A stretch of 64,000 nt of DNA, taken from the NCBI RefSeq assembly GCF_006443685.1, contig NZ_VFYP01000001.1:1178001-1242000 (forward strand). Reading direction: 5' to 3'. The notes below the pieces were generated by a model. It searched no databases. It saw nothing but the letters and a program-made list of their open reading frames with translations, and was not told where the DNA came from. Below, piece after piece: positions 44,672 through 54,422 of this stretch. The translations under genes were made by a program, and so were the position numbers. The stretch comes from Rhizobium glycinendophyticum (GTDB lineage: Bacteria; Pseudomonadota; Alphaproteobacteria; Rhizobiales; Rhizobiaceae). Each line of letters opens with the position of its first letter. The stretch's first letter is position 1.

Positions 44672-45679
44672 CTAGGCGTCGCGGGAGACAACAAGGGTGC
44701 CTTGCAAATGACACGTGACGCCTGTTGGCTGATACCGGATCTCGACCCTGCCGTCGAAATCCGCAGCCAGCATGCGTTCGATCATGCGGGATCCGAACCC
44801 TTTGCGTGAGGGCGGTTCGACGGGAGGTCCCCCTTGTTCCGACCAGGTCAGGGAGAATGCGGAGGGATCAGCATCGGACACCGACCACGTGACCGACACG
44901 GTGCCGGTCGAGGTGGAAAATGCGCCATATTTCGTGGCATTCGTCGCGAGCTCGTGAATGGCCATGGACAAGGCCAAAGCCTGTTTCGCAGACAAGGCAA
45001 TGTCCGGCCCGTCGATCGCGACGGACTCGTCACCCGCTGCAAAAGGACCCAGGGCACGTTGAACGACGGTATTCACCGACATCGTCTCGTTTTGCGCGTG
45101 CTCCAGCATGGTCTGCGCCTCGGATATGGCAGCCAGCCTACCGAGGAAGGTTTCACGGGCCGCAGTCAGATCCGAACACTTGAGCGACTGGGTCGCAACC
45201 GCCTGAACGATTGCGAGAAGGTTCTTGATCCTGTGGGCGAGCTCCCTTCGAAGCAGTTCGCGCTCCTCGTCGAGCGCCCGCTGTTTGCTCACGTCTCGAA
45301 CGATCAGAACGCCGCCGACAACCCCGTCTTGCTGGACGATCGCTGCGTTCGAGCAGGAAACGGGCACTTGCCGGCCATTACGGTCGAAGAAGATATCGGC
45401 GTGGCGTTCGAGGCTCCTGCCGGTGGCAAAGACATCGCCGAGAGGGCATTCCTCCATCGGAAATTCACGACCATCCGCATGGTGGTGATGCACGACGTCG
45501 TGCAGCTTTTTTCCCACCAGCTCCTCCATCGACCAGCCGAACATTTTCTCCGCTGCGGGGTTGGCGAAAACCGTTCTGCCTTCCTTGTCGAGCAGGAAGA
45601 TCGCCTCGATGGCGTGCGCTGTTATGATTCCACCGAGGCCTGAGCTGTCCGTAAGGGAGCTGAGAAAGTTTTGCGGCAT
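44672..45679 (-). CDS. PAS-domain HWE-type sensor histidine kinase
   Basis: A 335-residue cytosolic kinase. A PAS domain covers about residues 15-130 (IEAIFLLDKEGRTVFANPAA, then EKMFGWSMEELVG). The phosphoacceptor His149 lies in ELAHRIKNLLAIVQAVATQS, and the WxE motif of HWE kinases is TWSEQGG. Family members include blue-light or stress-response kinases in alphaproteobacteria. There is no LOV cysteine motif. The partner regulator is not in the window. Confidence 0.88.
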   Translation of the reverse strand: MPQNFLSSLTDSSGLGGIITAHAIEAIFLLDKEGRTVFANPAAEKMFGWSMEELVGKKLHDVVHHHHADGREFPMEECPLGDVFATGRSLERHADIFFDRNGRQVPVSCSNAAIVQQDGVVGGVLIVRDVSKQRALDEERELLRRELAHRIKNLLAIVQAVATQSLKCSDLTAARETFLGRLAAISEAQTMLEHAQNETMSVNTVVQRALGPFAAGDESVAIDGPDIALSAKQALALSMAIHELATNATKYGAFSTSTGTVSVTWSVSDADPSAFSLTWSEQGGPPVEPPSRKGFGSRMIERMLAADFDGRVEIRYQPTGVTCHLQGTLVVSRDA

Positions 45680-45899
45680 GGGGGCCTTTACCCGGTTGTG
45701 GACGTTCTGGGCTGAGCGTGACCAGCGGACACCACCGTCGCATCTTTTCAGTCGAAGGCCAGCTGGAGCTGTATAATCCGATCAACCCGCATACCGAATG
45801 ATGTATTATCAAATTTCCACGCAGTCGACCCCGTCCCGAGGAATGGTCGACTGCCGGAGCCGCGGGGGAAACATCACCCGCCACGACTGCCGGCCGCCG

Positions 45900-46110
45900 C
45901 CTTCCCCGAAGAACCAGTCGCGGCTTAGGACCCATCCGCGATACCCCCGGCCTCCTCTCCGCACACCGCGCAGGCGGCACCTATGCACTAGGCTCCATGG
46001 CCGTCGCCGACGCCCAACTGATCATGAAGGATTTGCCGCCGAGGCTCTGCCGCAGAACCGATCCGGCGACCGCGATGCAACCGGTGGCAGTGTCGTGGGG
46101 GCGCGTGCCG
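45900..46110 (+). pseudogene. Degenerate 3' fragment of the hydroxyacid dehydrogenase gene
   Basis: Sequence similar to 44331-44575, the last ~220 bases of the dehydrogenase gene: CTTCCCCGAAGAACC is shared at the left, then GATCATGAA and TTGCCGCCGAGGCTCTGCC-type blocks (as ATTTGCCGCCGAGGCTCTGC) to the right. Several in-frame and out-of-frame deletions have removed GACGAC- and CGCGACGCCTTC-like stretches, and the stop TGA has become TGG. It has no start and cannot encode a domain. Confidence 0.85.
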
Positions 46111-46204
46111 CACGGCCTGAACCATGTTCACAGGCTGCCAATGGGGGACCTTCCGCCACCACCGGGCCAAGGCGCAAGATCTGACGCTCCCTAAGTGCAA
46201 ATGT

Positions 46205-47227
46205 CTATGGTCTGCGCAAGGCAATGGCGATGGCGCCAGCCTCATCGACCGTAAACCTGATGCCAGCCGCCGTAAGTGCCTCTAAGACGGCATCGACCGT
46301 CTCCTGTTTCACGCTACCGAAATCCGTTTCCAGCCGGCGGATAGAGGAGAAGGAAACCGCCGCTTTCATGGCCAGTTTCTGCGCCGTCCAATCAAGCAGC
46401 GAGCGTGCCGCGCGGACGTGTGCGGCCGTGATCGCCATTTTCTGTTGCGGCACGTCTTCCTGATTCCAGAACGTGCTGACGCCAAGCCAGAACTCGACAC
46501 TGCCGTCCTCGTTCTTGAATGGCAGCGCCTTGCTGTAGCATCTTTGGTAGTGTCCGTCCCGCAGTCGGATACGCAAGCTGCAGGTGTAGCGTTCGGTCGA
46601 TCTGACTGCCTCGCTCCATGCCTTTTTGAAGACGTCCCGATCGTCGGGATGGATTGCAGCAAGGGCGTCCCAGTCATGTGCGTCCGTTGCGGTCTCGCCG
46701 GTCAGTTCGGTCCATGTTCGCGTGTCAATCAGCCGTCCATCGGGTCTTGCACGCCATACGAGCTCGCCGAGCAATTCGTGCAGAAGGCGCTCCTGCTTCG
46801 TCTTGTGTAAAAGCCGTGTTCGAAGATTCTCCTCCTCGGAGACATCGGCAACCACCCCCGAGACGAGAATCGGTTTCCCTTCGCGATCGAAATGACGCTG
46901 GGTCCGGTTTTCGAGCCAACAGAGTGAGCCGTCCGGGCGGATGATCCGGAACCTGCGACCATCAAGGCTCGGACTCATCGCGAGTGCAACGGCGTCGGTG
47001 AAGGCGAGCTGATCCTCTGGGTGAACCATTTGCTGATAGAGGTCGAGGGTCGGAACCACCGAATCCGTTGTGAGACCCAGGATTTTGAAGATTCCGGGTG
47101 ACCACCACAGTTGCATTGTCTCCAAGTCCATAGACCATGTGCCGATCTTGAACTTTTCCTCGAGCAGCCGGAGCCTGGCATCCGGCATGGCCAGGGAGCG
47201 TTTGATGGAGGCTTTGGTATCTATCAT
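46205..47227 (-). CDS. PAS-PAS-HTH signalling regulator
   Basis: A 340-residue cytosolic protein. Two PAS_3-like domains are visible: the first around LWWSPGIFKILGLTTDSVVP and RRFRIIRPDGSLCWLENRTQ, the second around LVWRARPDGRLIDTRTWTEL and LRIRLRDGHYQRCYSKALPF. The C-terminal ~80 residues (ITAAHVRAARSLLDWTAQKL, then AAVSFSSIRRLETDFGSVKQ) form an Xre-like HTH with the TVDEAGAIAIAL wing. A start at 47383 is possible but adds 52 residues without a ribosome-binding site. Direct sensor-DNA-binding fusion of this type is uncommon. Confidence 0.7.
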   Translation of the reverse strand: MIDTKASIKRSLAMPDARLRLLEEKFKIGTWSMDLETMQLWWSPGIFKILGLTTDSVVPTLDLYQQMVHPEDQLAFTDAVALAMSPSLDGRRFRIIRPDGSLCWLENRTQRHFDREGKPILVSGVVADVSEEENLRTRLLHKTKQERLLHELLGELVWRARPDGRLIDTRTWTELTGETATDAHDWDALAAIHPDDRDVFKKAWSEAVRSTERYTCSLRIRLRDGHYQRCYSKALPFKNEDGSVEFWLGVSTFWNQEDVPQQKMAITAAHVRAARSLLDWTAQKLAMKAAVSFSSIRRLETDFGSVKQETVDAVLEALTAAGIRFTVDEAGAIAIALRRP

Positions 47228-47637
47228 GACGAGCCGTTGCGAGATTTGGACCAGCGCGTTGGGCTCACTCGCGATCGGCACACCGCAAGATAAGTTTGAC
47301 AACTGATCTGATGAGGAAAGGAATAGTCTGGCCAAGCACGGTTGCGCGACAGTTGCCGGTGGTCGAGCGCGATTTAGTTCCATCGGTATTCGTTGTCAAA
47401 CAAATGCTAATGTGATCGCGATTTGCACTTAACCAAACGTTGCATTTTATGAGCGCGCACACCTTGATCGGACGGACGCCCAGGAAACGCGCCATTTAGG
47501 GGCGCCACGGCTTGTTTGTATGGGTGACATGATCGGCTCTCGTCAACGACGGTGAGGGAACGGCACGGGAACTTGGGAAGAGCGAAGAGCAAAGAATCTT
47601 GCGGCACGAGCATGAGCGGAAGTTTTCGCTGTGAACC

Positions 47638-47664
47638 GCGCCACTGAGTTTAAATCAGTGGCGC
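47638..47664. terminator. Perfect hairpin after the chemoreceptor gene
   Basis: GCGCCACTGA-GTTTAAA-TCAGTGGCGC, a perfect 10-bp stem, 36 bases beyond the stop of the minus-strand chemoreceptor gene. There is no U-tract, so it may be a weak terminator or an RNA-stabilising hairpin. Confidence 0.5.
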
Positions 47665-47700
47665 GTAAACTTGATGAGGCAGTGGGGTCTCGCGAGACGC

Positions 47701-49488
47701 TCAAAACTCTTCCCAGTTGTTGCCTGTCTTGACCGCAGCGTTGCCGTGGAAGGCCTGGGCGACCTTGGCAGTCATTTGGCGGGACGGGGAAGGGCGCGGA
47801 CGAGACTGATCATTGGCGGGCGCCGGTGCGCTGCGAGGCTGCGTACCGCCATGGCCGATGTTGAACTGGCCGAGAAGCTGGAAGAGCTGTTCCGCCTCGC
47901 GCGCCAGGCTGTGCGCGGCTGCGGTGGTTTCCTCGACCATGGCGGCATTCTGTTGCGTGCCCTGATCCATGGTGTTGACGGCGGTGTTGATCTCCTTCAG
48001 CCCCGTCGCCTGCTCCTTGGACGCTTCCACGATAGCGCCCACATTGCCGTCCACCTGCACCACCTGGGTGACGATTTCCTGCAGAGACTTGCCGGTCGTG
48101 CCGACGAGCGTCACACCCTCCTTCACATGAGCGTTGGAGGCGGTGATCAGTTCCTTGATTTCCTTGGCCGCCTTGGCAGAGCGCTGCGCAAGTTCGCGGA
48201 CTTCCTGGGCAACGACGGCAAAGCCCTTGCCGGCCTCGCCCGCACGAGCGGCTTCCACGCCGGCATTGAGCGCGAGCAGGTTGGTCTGGAAGGCGATCTC
48301 GTCGATCACGCCGATGATGTTGGCAATTTCGCCCGCCGATTTCTCGATCTTGCCCATGGCTTCGACCGCATGACCGACCACGGTGCCGGAGCGCTCGGCA
48401 TTTTCCTTGGTCTTGCGCACCAGTTCACCCGCTTCCTGGGCGCGGTGGCTGCTGTCGCCGACGGTCGTGGTGATCTCTTCGAGCGCCGCTGCCGTCTCCT
48501 CGACGGAGGCCGCCTGCTGTTCGGTGCGCTTCGACAGGTCGTTGGAAGCGGACTGGATCTGCTGCGAGGCGGGGGCGATGGCGCCGGCATTCTGGGAAAT
48601 CGTCTGCAGGGTATTCCGCAGCTTCTGCGACGTCTGGTTGAAGTCGACGCGCAGCTTTTCCAATGACGGCATGAAAGGTTTGTCGATTGTCTGCATCATG
48701 TCGCCTTCCGACATGGCGTTCAGCACGCTGGCCAGTTCGTCGACGTTCTGTACCCGCGTGGTGACGTCGGTCGCAAATTTCACGACCTTGAACACCTTGC
48801 CGTTCATGTCGAAGATCGGGTTGTAGGAAGCCTGGATGTAAACCTTTTTGCCGCCTTTGCCGACGCGCAAAAACTCGTCCGCCACGAACTCCCCCGCAGC
48901 GAGCTTGGCCCAGAAGCGGCGATACTCTTCGCTGCTCGTATATGCGGGCTCGCAGAACATCTGATGGTGCTTGCCCTGGATTTCTAAGAGCTGGTACCCC
49001 AGCGTCGCCAGGAAGTTTTCGTTGGCCGTCAGGATTTCGCCCGAGGGGGTGAACTCGATCACCGCCTGGGCGCGGGAAAGCGCGTCGAGCTTGCCGGCGT
49101 CCTCGGCGGTCTTCAGCTTCTGCGCGGTGATGTCGGTGGCAAACTTCACCACCTTGTAGGGCTTGCCGCCCCGGAACACCGGATTGTAGGAGGCCTCGAT
49201 CCAGATCTCCTTGCCGCCCTTGCCGATGCGCTTGTACTGGCGGCGATCGAACTCGCCACGGCCGAGCTTCAGCCAGAAGTCACGGTATTCCTGCGATCCC
49301 GCTTCGGCCGGATCCACGAACAGCCGGTGATGCTGCCCGACGATCTCGGACAGCTGGTAGCCCAGCGCCTGACAGAAATTCTCGTTGGCCGACAGGATCG
49401 TTCCATCGAGCTTGAACTCGATGATCGCCTGCGACTTGCTCATTGCTTCCAGCACGGCCTTCGCATCCGCACCGCCAAAACCCAGCAT
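47701..49488 (-). CDS. PAS-containing methyl-accepting chemotaxis protein (copy A)
   Basis: A 595-residue soluble chemoreceptor with two PAS domains in tandem ([20 protein letters not shown], then [20 protein letters not shown]) and a C-terminal signalling domain ([20 protein letters not shown] then [17 protein letters not shown]). There is no membrane segment; the C-terminus ends NWEEF, a pentapeptide typical of CheR/CheB tethers. The ATG at 49488 is chosen because GGAGAAGATA precedes it and the paralogue at 61313 has the same length. Its first third is identical to that paralogue. Confidence 0.93.
   Translation of the reverse strand: MLGFGGADAKAVLEAMSKSQAIIEFKLDGTILSANENFCQALGYQLSEIVGQHHRLFVDPAEAGSQEYRDFWLKLGRGEFDRRQYKRIGKGGKEIWIEASYNPVFRGGKPYKVVKFATDITAQKLKTAEDAGKLDALSRAQAVIEFTPSGEILTANENFLATLGYQLLEIQGKHHQMFCEPAYTSSEEYRRFWAKLAAGEFVADEFLRVGKGGKKVYIQASYNPIFDMNGKVFKVVKFATDVTTRVQNVDELASVLNAMSEGDMMQTIDKPFMPSLEKLRVDFNQTSQKLRNTLQTISQNAGAIAPASQQIQSASNDLSKRTEQQAASVEETAAALEEITTTVGDSSHRAQEAGELVRKTKENAERSGTVVGHAVEAMGKIEKSAGEIANIIGVIDEIAFQTNLLALNAGVEAARAGEAGKGFAVVAQEVRELAQRSAKAAKEIKELITASNAHVKEGVTLVGTTGKSLQEIVTQVVQVDGNVGAIVEASKEQATGLKEINTAVNTMDQGTQQNAAMVEETTAAAHSLAREAEQLFQLLGQFNIGHGGTQPRSAPAPANDQSRPRPSPSRQMTAKVAQAFHGNAAVKTGNNWEEF
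49019..49458 (-). repeat. 440-bp identical inverted tract (left copy)
   Basis: Bases 49019-49458 are the exact reverse complement of 61343-61782, as checked line by line in the sequence. The mismatch flanks are at 49018 and 49459. It covers codons ~11-157 of the chemoreceptor gene. Confidence 0.95.
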
Positions 49489-49828
49489 TATCTTCTCCAT
49501 GATTTCCGATCTCGCAGTGATCGACGGCGATCTGCGTCTGCGAACAAACTGCTGTTTGATGGACAAATTCTCATCGATAAATCTTTTCAAGTTACAAAAT
49601 AGAACTCGAATATCCGGACATGCTGATATCTTTGACTGCTCAAACGACGACCCTCGCTGAACATCGGGGGCTCAGTCGCAAGCCCGGGTACAAATTGCAG
49701 AGCATTTTTTGTCGGCGCGCCGAAACGGCACCGAATTCGGGCGCCGAGATGCGGTTATTTAGGAACGCGTCACAAGGCGATGGAGGAGTATGATCAGGCG
49801 ACCTCTCCGGGTCCTCATGACACCCACC

Positions 49829-50027
49829 TCACGCCACGACCCTTTCCATCTCCGCCCCCTCGAACACCCGCCAGCTTTTCCACCCATCCTCCTTGGCCGC
49901 ATAAAGCGCCCGGTCCGCCGCTTCCAGCAGCCGCTCGTCGTCGGCGGCGGAGCGGACAGCGCCGCACGCAGCACCGATGCTGACGGTGACGTGGCGGTTG
50001 CGGTCGCCGGTGTGGTCATGGCCGATG
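49829..50027 (-). pseudogene. 3' remnant of a GGDEF diguanylate cyclase gene
   Basis: On the minus strand this encodes the last ~64 residues of a GGDEF protein in an open frame: GHDHTGDRNRHVTVSIGAAC at its start and WRVFEGAEMERVVA at its end with a stop codon. It closely matches the end of the intact cyclase gene at 55669-55870; the stretch from about 49940 to 50027 is nearly identical. The 5' part, including the GGEEF site, is missing. It is joined directly to a dehydrogenase remnant. Confidence 0.88.
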
Positions 50028-50086
50028 CCGATCCGGCAACGGCGATGCGGATGCGGTCAAAGCCGGTGGCGGTGTCGTGAGGGGGG
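50023..50086 (+). pseudogene. 3' remnant of the hydroxyacid dehydrogenase gene
   Basis: GCCGATCCGGCAACGGCGAT onward matches 44502-44565, the final ~55 bases of the dehydrogenase gene, its stop codon and the following GGGGG. Only two base changes are seen. It starts exactly where the GGDEF remnant ends, sharing GCCGA. Confidence 0.85.
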
Positions 50087-50297
50087 TGGGGCGGATAACC
50101 CTGTGTGGGATGCGTGTCCCCTTTGTGCCTTCATCTCAGTCGTTCAGGTTGCCGTCAGTTACATCTAAAAGCGGACTTCGTTGCCGCGTGTGAGCACCGC
50201 GCCAGCCACCGAGTTTGTTAATCCAAATCGGCCGACTTGCGTTCTCTTCGGCGATCGCATTTCGTGGGCAGAGCCTTTTGCATAGCAGGCGTGAAAC

Positions 50298-50951
50298 TCA
50301 CAGATTTGAAGCCTGAGCAGATACGCCTTCCATGAGCCAAAGCCATGTGATGTCAAAATGCGCCTGGACGGCCGAGGCATCATCATAGGCGTCCCCGCCC
50401 AGCATCGCGATCGATGTTGGCAGGGCGACAAGACAGTGTATGAGATGATTGGCGAGGGCAGCGGGATCTCCCGCGCGGATTGATCCGGCGGCCTGTGCCG
50501 CACGAACCGCATCGATCAGGCGATCCATGATGGGATCGGGCTGTCGCGGGAACGGTTCCCTTTTCTCGAACACGACCGTTTCGCTGAATGTGATGCGTTT
50601 GAGCGCAATCAGATCGGCGTCCATGTTCATATGCAGCATTGCCTGCATCAGAGCCTTCAGGCGTGGAAGCGGTTCTTCTGCAGCGCTCCGCATATCGGCG
50701 AGCCGATCCACCGCACGGCGATGGGCGTGCTCGACCACAGCCTCGAACAGGGCGACCTTGGACGGAAAGCGGCGATAGAGCGTGTCCTTCCCCATGCCGC
50801 AGCGGCTTGCCACCTGTTCCATGGAGGTTCCGGCAAAACCGCGATCGGCAAACAGCTCCATGGCCACAGCCATGATCTTTTCTGAAGCGGCATCCTGGGC
50901 CGCCTTGGAGGGACGGCCGACCCGCGTCATCGCAGTTCCGGTCGGTTTCAT
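50298..50951 (-). CDS. TetR/AcrR family transcriptional regulator
   Basis: A 217-residue TetR protein. The HTH reads TSMEQVASRCGMGKDTLYRR, followed by FPSKVALFEAVVEHA. The start at 50951 follows AGAGGAGAATCGC, a strong site. It is divergent from the TonB receptor gene and likely controls the siderophore uptake genes, possibly together with the iron operator. Confidence 0.9.
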   Translation of the reverse strand: MKPTGTAMTRVGRPSKAAQDAASEKIMAVAMELFADRGFAGTSMEQVASRCGMGKDTLYRRFPSKVALFEAVVEHAHRRAVDRLADMRSAAEEPLPRLKALMQAMLHMNMDADLIALKRITFSETVVFEKREPFPRQPDPIMDRLIDAVRAAQAAGSIRAGDPAALANHLIHCLVALPTSIAMLGGDAYDDASAVQAHFDITWLWLMEGVSAQASNL

Positions 50952-51020
50952 GCGATTCTCCTCTGCCTTCCGATCTTTCTGTGGCTTGTCTGCGCGGCGG
51001 TGTCCATGCCAATAAAAAGT

Positions 51021-51035
51021 TGATAATTGTAATCA
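51021..51035. promoter_or_regulatory. Iron-responsive operator (IRO/RirA-box type)
   Basis: TGATAATTGTAATCA, a TGA-N9-TCA motif with ATCA/TGAT arms. This is the pattern known for iron-responsive operators bound by RirA in rhizobia. It is 64-78 bases upstream of the TonB receptor start and within the divergent promoter region. Confidence 0.6.
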
Positions 51036-51098
51036 TAATATCTGGACAGGACGGTCCCGTTTGATTTATGCCTCTGCCATAACTCTTGCGTCTTGACC

Positions 51099-53276
51099 AT
51101 GGGGCCCCTTGTGAAACCGCGTCTTTCCAGAAACTTCCTGCTTGCTTCGACCATCCTTTTCACTGTCCAACACGCCCATGCCCAGGATGCCGGCACCGGT
51201 GAAACAGGTACGCAACTTCAGACGATCGTCGTTAACGGTGAGGGTGGTTCAACGGACACCTCGGACAGTCTCGTGGCCAAGTCGAACCGTTCGGCAACAA
51301 AGACGAACACGCCGGTCCTGGAGACCCCACAATCGGTCACCACGATCAGCCGCAAGCAGATCGACGAGCAGAACCCGCAGACGGTTGCGGAGTCCCTGCG
51401 ATATACGGCGGGTGTGCTCTCCGATCGTGACTCGTCGTCGCGATATGACTCCGTCTTCCTGCGGGGGTTCGGCGCTTTTGGCACGGATACCAATTACGTG
51501 GGCTATCTGGATGGTTTGAAGCTCGTCCGAGGCCAGGCATTTGCCACGCCACAGATCGATCCCTTCTTTCTGGATCACATCGATGTGCTGAAGGGCCCTT
51601 CGGCTCTGCTCTATGGTCAGATCAGCCCCGGCGGCCTCGTCAATCAGGTGTCGCGCGAGCCGTCGTCGGTGGCCGCCAACGAGGCACGTCTTGAAGTAGG
51701 GACGGACGGCCGTGTGCAGAGTGGCCTGTATTCGACCGGTCCCCTGACCGAGGATGGAACCGTGCAATATGGGATCGGCCTCGTCGGCCGCTCGGCGGGG
51801 TCGCGCTATGACGATGTCGAGGAGCAGCGCATCGGTGTTGCCCCCTCGCTCAAGTGGGAGCCGGACGCCGATACATCCCTCATCGTTTCGGGATCCTACC
51901 AGCGAGATCCCGAAGGCGGATACTTCAACTCCATCTATCCGCGCTTCCTCGCGCCCGCCAATATCGCGGGTTATCTCGATCCAGATCTGAATATCGGCGA
52001 CCCGACCTATGATCATTTCGAGCGCACGCAGTACAATATCGGCTATCAATTTGAGCATCGCTTTGACGAAGGCCTGACTGTCCGCTCTGCGTTGCGATAC
52101 TCGGCGATCGACATCGACATGCAGTCCCTGCAGATGGCGGGCGCCCCGTCGTCAACGGGCGTCATACCGCGTATTGCCGTCCACTCGATCGAGGATGCGC
52201 GCGGGTTTTCCTTCGACAATCATGCTGAATACAAGTTGGATACAGGCCCGCTCCAGCACACTCTGCTTGCCGGTGTCGACCTCCAGTCCTCCAGCAGCAG
52301 TTGGGAATATCTCTACGGTAATGCCAGCTCGCTGGACGTGACCAATCCGACTTACGGCGCAAGCGTCGGTTCCCTATCAACCTACACGGACAGCGATCAG
52401 GATCTGAAACAGACCGGGATTTATCTTCAGGACCAGATTGAACTGGGCAAGCTGCGCGCTGTCCTCGGCATCCGCCATGACTGGGCCGATCAGGAAACGG
52501 ACAACCACGTGCTCGGCACCACAACGGACCAGTCCTCCGATGCGACCACCTATCGCGCCGGCCTGCTCTACCTCTTCGATAACGGCGTGGCTCCTTATGC
52601 GAGTTACGCCACGTCGTTTGAGCCGGTCCTCGGCACGGACTATTCAGGCAACGCCTTCGTGCCGACGGAAGCAGAGCAATACGAAATCGGCGTGAAATAC
52701 CAACCGGAAGGCCTTGATGCGCTCTTTACCGTCGCGGCCTTCGACATCCGTCAGCAGAACGTCAAGACCGCCGACAACGCGCATGCCAATTATTATGTCC
52801 AGCAGGGCGAGATCCACTCGCGCGGCCTGGAATTCGAAGCGCGTGGGCAGGTCACGAGCAACATCGAACTGATCGCGGCGCTTTCCCTGCTCGACACGGA
52901 AGTATCCGAGTCGACCACCACGTCCATCATCGGCAACCGGCCACAGGCGGTGCCGCGCTATTTCGGTTCTCTCTGGGCCAATTACACCTTCGATGCGGGA
53001 GCGCTGGAAGGACTGACGCTCGGCGGCGGTCTGCGCTTTGTCGGATCGAGTTATGCCGACGATGCCAATACGATTGAGGCCGACGGATATACGCTGGTGG
53101 ATGCTGCCGTGAAATACGATTTCGGCGCCAAGCGTCCGGATCTCAAGGGGCTGGAAGCGACGCTCAACGTCACCAATCTGCTCGACGAGGAATATTATTC
53201 GAGCTGCAGCTACGGCATCTATTGCCAGTATGGCAATGGGCGGACCGTCGTGGCCGGCCTGAAATACAAGTGGTGA
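51099..53276 (+). CDS. TonB-dependent siderophore receptor
   Basis: A 725-residue outer-membrane receptor. The N-terminal signal peptide (LSRNFLLASTILFTVQHAHA) precedes a plug domain (PVLETPQSVTTISRKQIDEQ then YDSVFLRGFGAF) with SALLYGQISPGGLVNQVSRE, and a beta-barrel whose final strand ends TVVAGLKYKW with a C-terminal aromatic residue. The FhuA/FoxA-type pattern points to hydroxamate siderophores, but ligand specificity cannot be told. The ATG at 51099 lacks a clear ribosome-binding site. The genes downstream form an uptake set. Confidence 0.92.
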   Translation: MGPLVKPRLSRNFLLASTILFTVQHAHAQDAGTGETGTQLQTIVVNGEGGSTDTSDSLVAKSNRSATKTNTPVLETPQSVTTISRKQIDEQNPQTVAESLRYTAGVLSDRDSSSRYDSVFLRGFGAFGTDTNYVGYLDGLKLVRGQAFATPQIDPFFLDHIDVLKGPSALLYGQISPGGLVNQVSREPSSVAANEARLEVGTDGRVQSGLYSTGPLTEDGTVQYGIGLVGRSAGSRYDDVEEQRIGVAPSLKWEPDADTSLIVSGSYQRDPEGGYFNSIYPRFLAPANIAGYLDPDLNIGDPTYDHFERTQYNIGYQFEHRFDEGLTVRSALRYSAIDIDMQSLQMAGAPSSTGVIPRIAVHSIEDARGFSFDNHAEYKLDTGPLQHTLLAGVDLQSSSSSWEYLYGNASSLDVTNPTYGASVGSLSTYTDSDQDLKQTGIYLQDQIELGKLRAVLGIRHDWADQETDNHVLGTTTDQSSDATTYRAGLLYLFDNGVAPYASYATSFEPVLGTDYSGNAFVPTEAEQYEIGVKYQPEGLDALFTVAAFDIRQQNVKTADNAHANYYVQQGEIHSRGLEFEARGQVTSNIELIAALSLLDTEVSESTTTSIIGNRPQAVPRYFGSLWANYTFDAGALEGLTLGGGLRFVGSSYADDANTIEADGYTLVDAAVKYDFGAKRPDLKGLEATLNVTNLLDEEYYSSCSYGIYCQYGNGRTVVAGLKYKW

Positions 53277-53280
53277 CGAT

Positions 53281-54405
53281 ATGATGATGACGCGGCGTCA
53301 CCTGTGCGGGTCGATGCTGGCCGCCACTCTGGTCGGCGGTGTTGTGCCGGCCCGGGCTGCCGGCAAGATCACCATCGTCGACATGGCGGGCAGAAGCGTC
53401 GAGCTGGCGGCCTTGCCGAAACGCATCGTGCTGCTTGAGGCCCATGACCTCCTGACGATGAGCCTCCTGCATCCTGATCCGGCGTCTCTGGTCGTTGGTT
53501 GGGCAGCCACGGACCGCATCGACAGCGAGACTCTGAAGCAGCGCCTGCAGGGCAAGCACCGCATCGAAGTCGTCGGAAAGATGACGCCAGAGACGGTGTC
53601 GCTGGAGGGCCTGATTGCCCTCGCGCCGGATCTTGTCGTCACCACCGCGTTTATGACACCGCCCGAGGGCAGCGACCTGCTCGTTGACAGGCTGCAGGAG
53701 CTTGGCGTGCCCGTGCTCTTCAGCGATACGTCCAGCAACACACTCGCGTCGGACAAGAGTTTGGCGCCCCTGGCCAGCGTGGAAGCCCTCATGCGCATGT
53801 GGGGGGGCATCCTCGGCACGCAAGCGAGAGCCGAAGCCTATCTCCAACTCGTCCTGCATTCCCTGGCGGACGTGGCGTCCGGACTTGCCGGGAGCAGCCC
53901 CGTCACCACCTATTTGGAAGTGCAGTCGACCACCGATGATTGCTGCTGGGCTGCGGGACGCAGGATCTGGGGCGAGCTTCTTGCAATTGCCGGAGGAGCG
54001 CCGCTGCCGGCTGTTCAGGCGCCATGGTTCGAGAAGCTTTCGCTCGAATATCTCCTCTCGACCCCGCATGACGTCTATATTGCCTCCGGCGGAGGCTGGG
54101 CCGCAGGGGGGCGCCCTTCTCTGGGCCCCGGCATTATGCCCGATGCCGCGCGTCTCAGCCTGAAGACACTTGTTGAGGCCCGCCCGGCTTTCCAGGAACT
54201 CCCGAGTGTCCAGCACGGACGGGTCCATGCGGTCTGGACAGGACTGATCACCAATCCGCCGCTGCACATCCTCTTCGTCGCACAGCTTGCGCGCTGGCTG
54301 CATCCGGATCGCTTCCCCGAGACCTATGCCGCGGGGCTGCTCGACACCATCAATCGCGATTTTGCGGCTGTTCCGATCGATGGTCCGCTGTGGACGTCGC
54401 TCTGA
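53281..54405 (+). CDS. Periplasmic iron-siderophore substrate-binding protein
   Basis: A 374-residue FecB/BtuF-like binding protein. The leader MMMTRRHLCGSMLAATLVGG has a twin-arginine and ends near ARA, suggesting export by Tat or Sec. The mature part starts KITIVDMAGRSVELAALPKR, a class III binding-protein opening. It lies 4 bases after the receptor stop, so the two are co-transcribed. There is no ABC permease or ATPase gene next to it. Confidence 0.9.
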   Translation: MMMTRRHLCGSMLAATLVGGVVPARAAGKITIVDMAGRSVELAALPKRIVLLEAHDLLTMSLLHPDPASLVVGWAATDRIDSETLKQRLQGKHRIEVVGKMTPETVSLEGLIALAPDLVVTTAFMTPPEGSDLLVDRLQELGVPVLFSDTSSNTLASDKSLAPLASVEALMRMWGGILGTQARAEAYLQLVLHSLADVASGLAGSSPVTTYLEVQSTTDDCCWAAGRRIWGELLAIAGGAPLPAVQAPWFEKLSLEYLLSTPHDVYIASGGGWAAGGRPSLGPGIMPDAARLSLKTLVEARPAFQELPSVQHGRVHAVWTGLITNPPLHILFVAQLARWLHPDRFPETYAAGLLDTINRDFAAVPIDGPLWTSL

Positions 54406-54422
54406 TCTCGCAAGGACCGAAC

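Noticed and set aside
49759..50019. An 86-residue minus-strand open frame over the chimeric scar
   Set aside because: It is out of frame with the GGDEF remnant, which is clearly recognisable in another frame.
44331..50086. A composite transposon bounded by dehydrogenase 3' ends
   Set aside because: The three fragments differ in length and age and have no inverted ends or transposase; duplication plus deletion explains them better.
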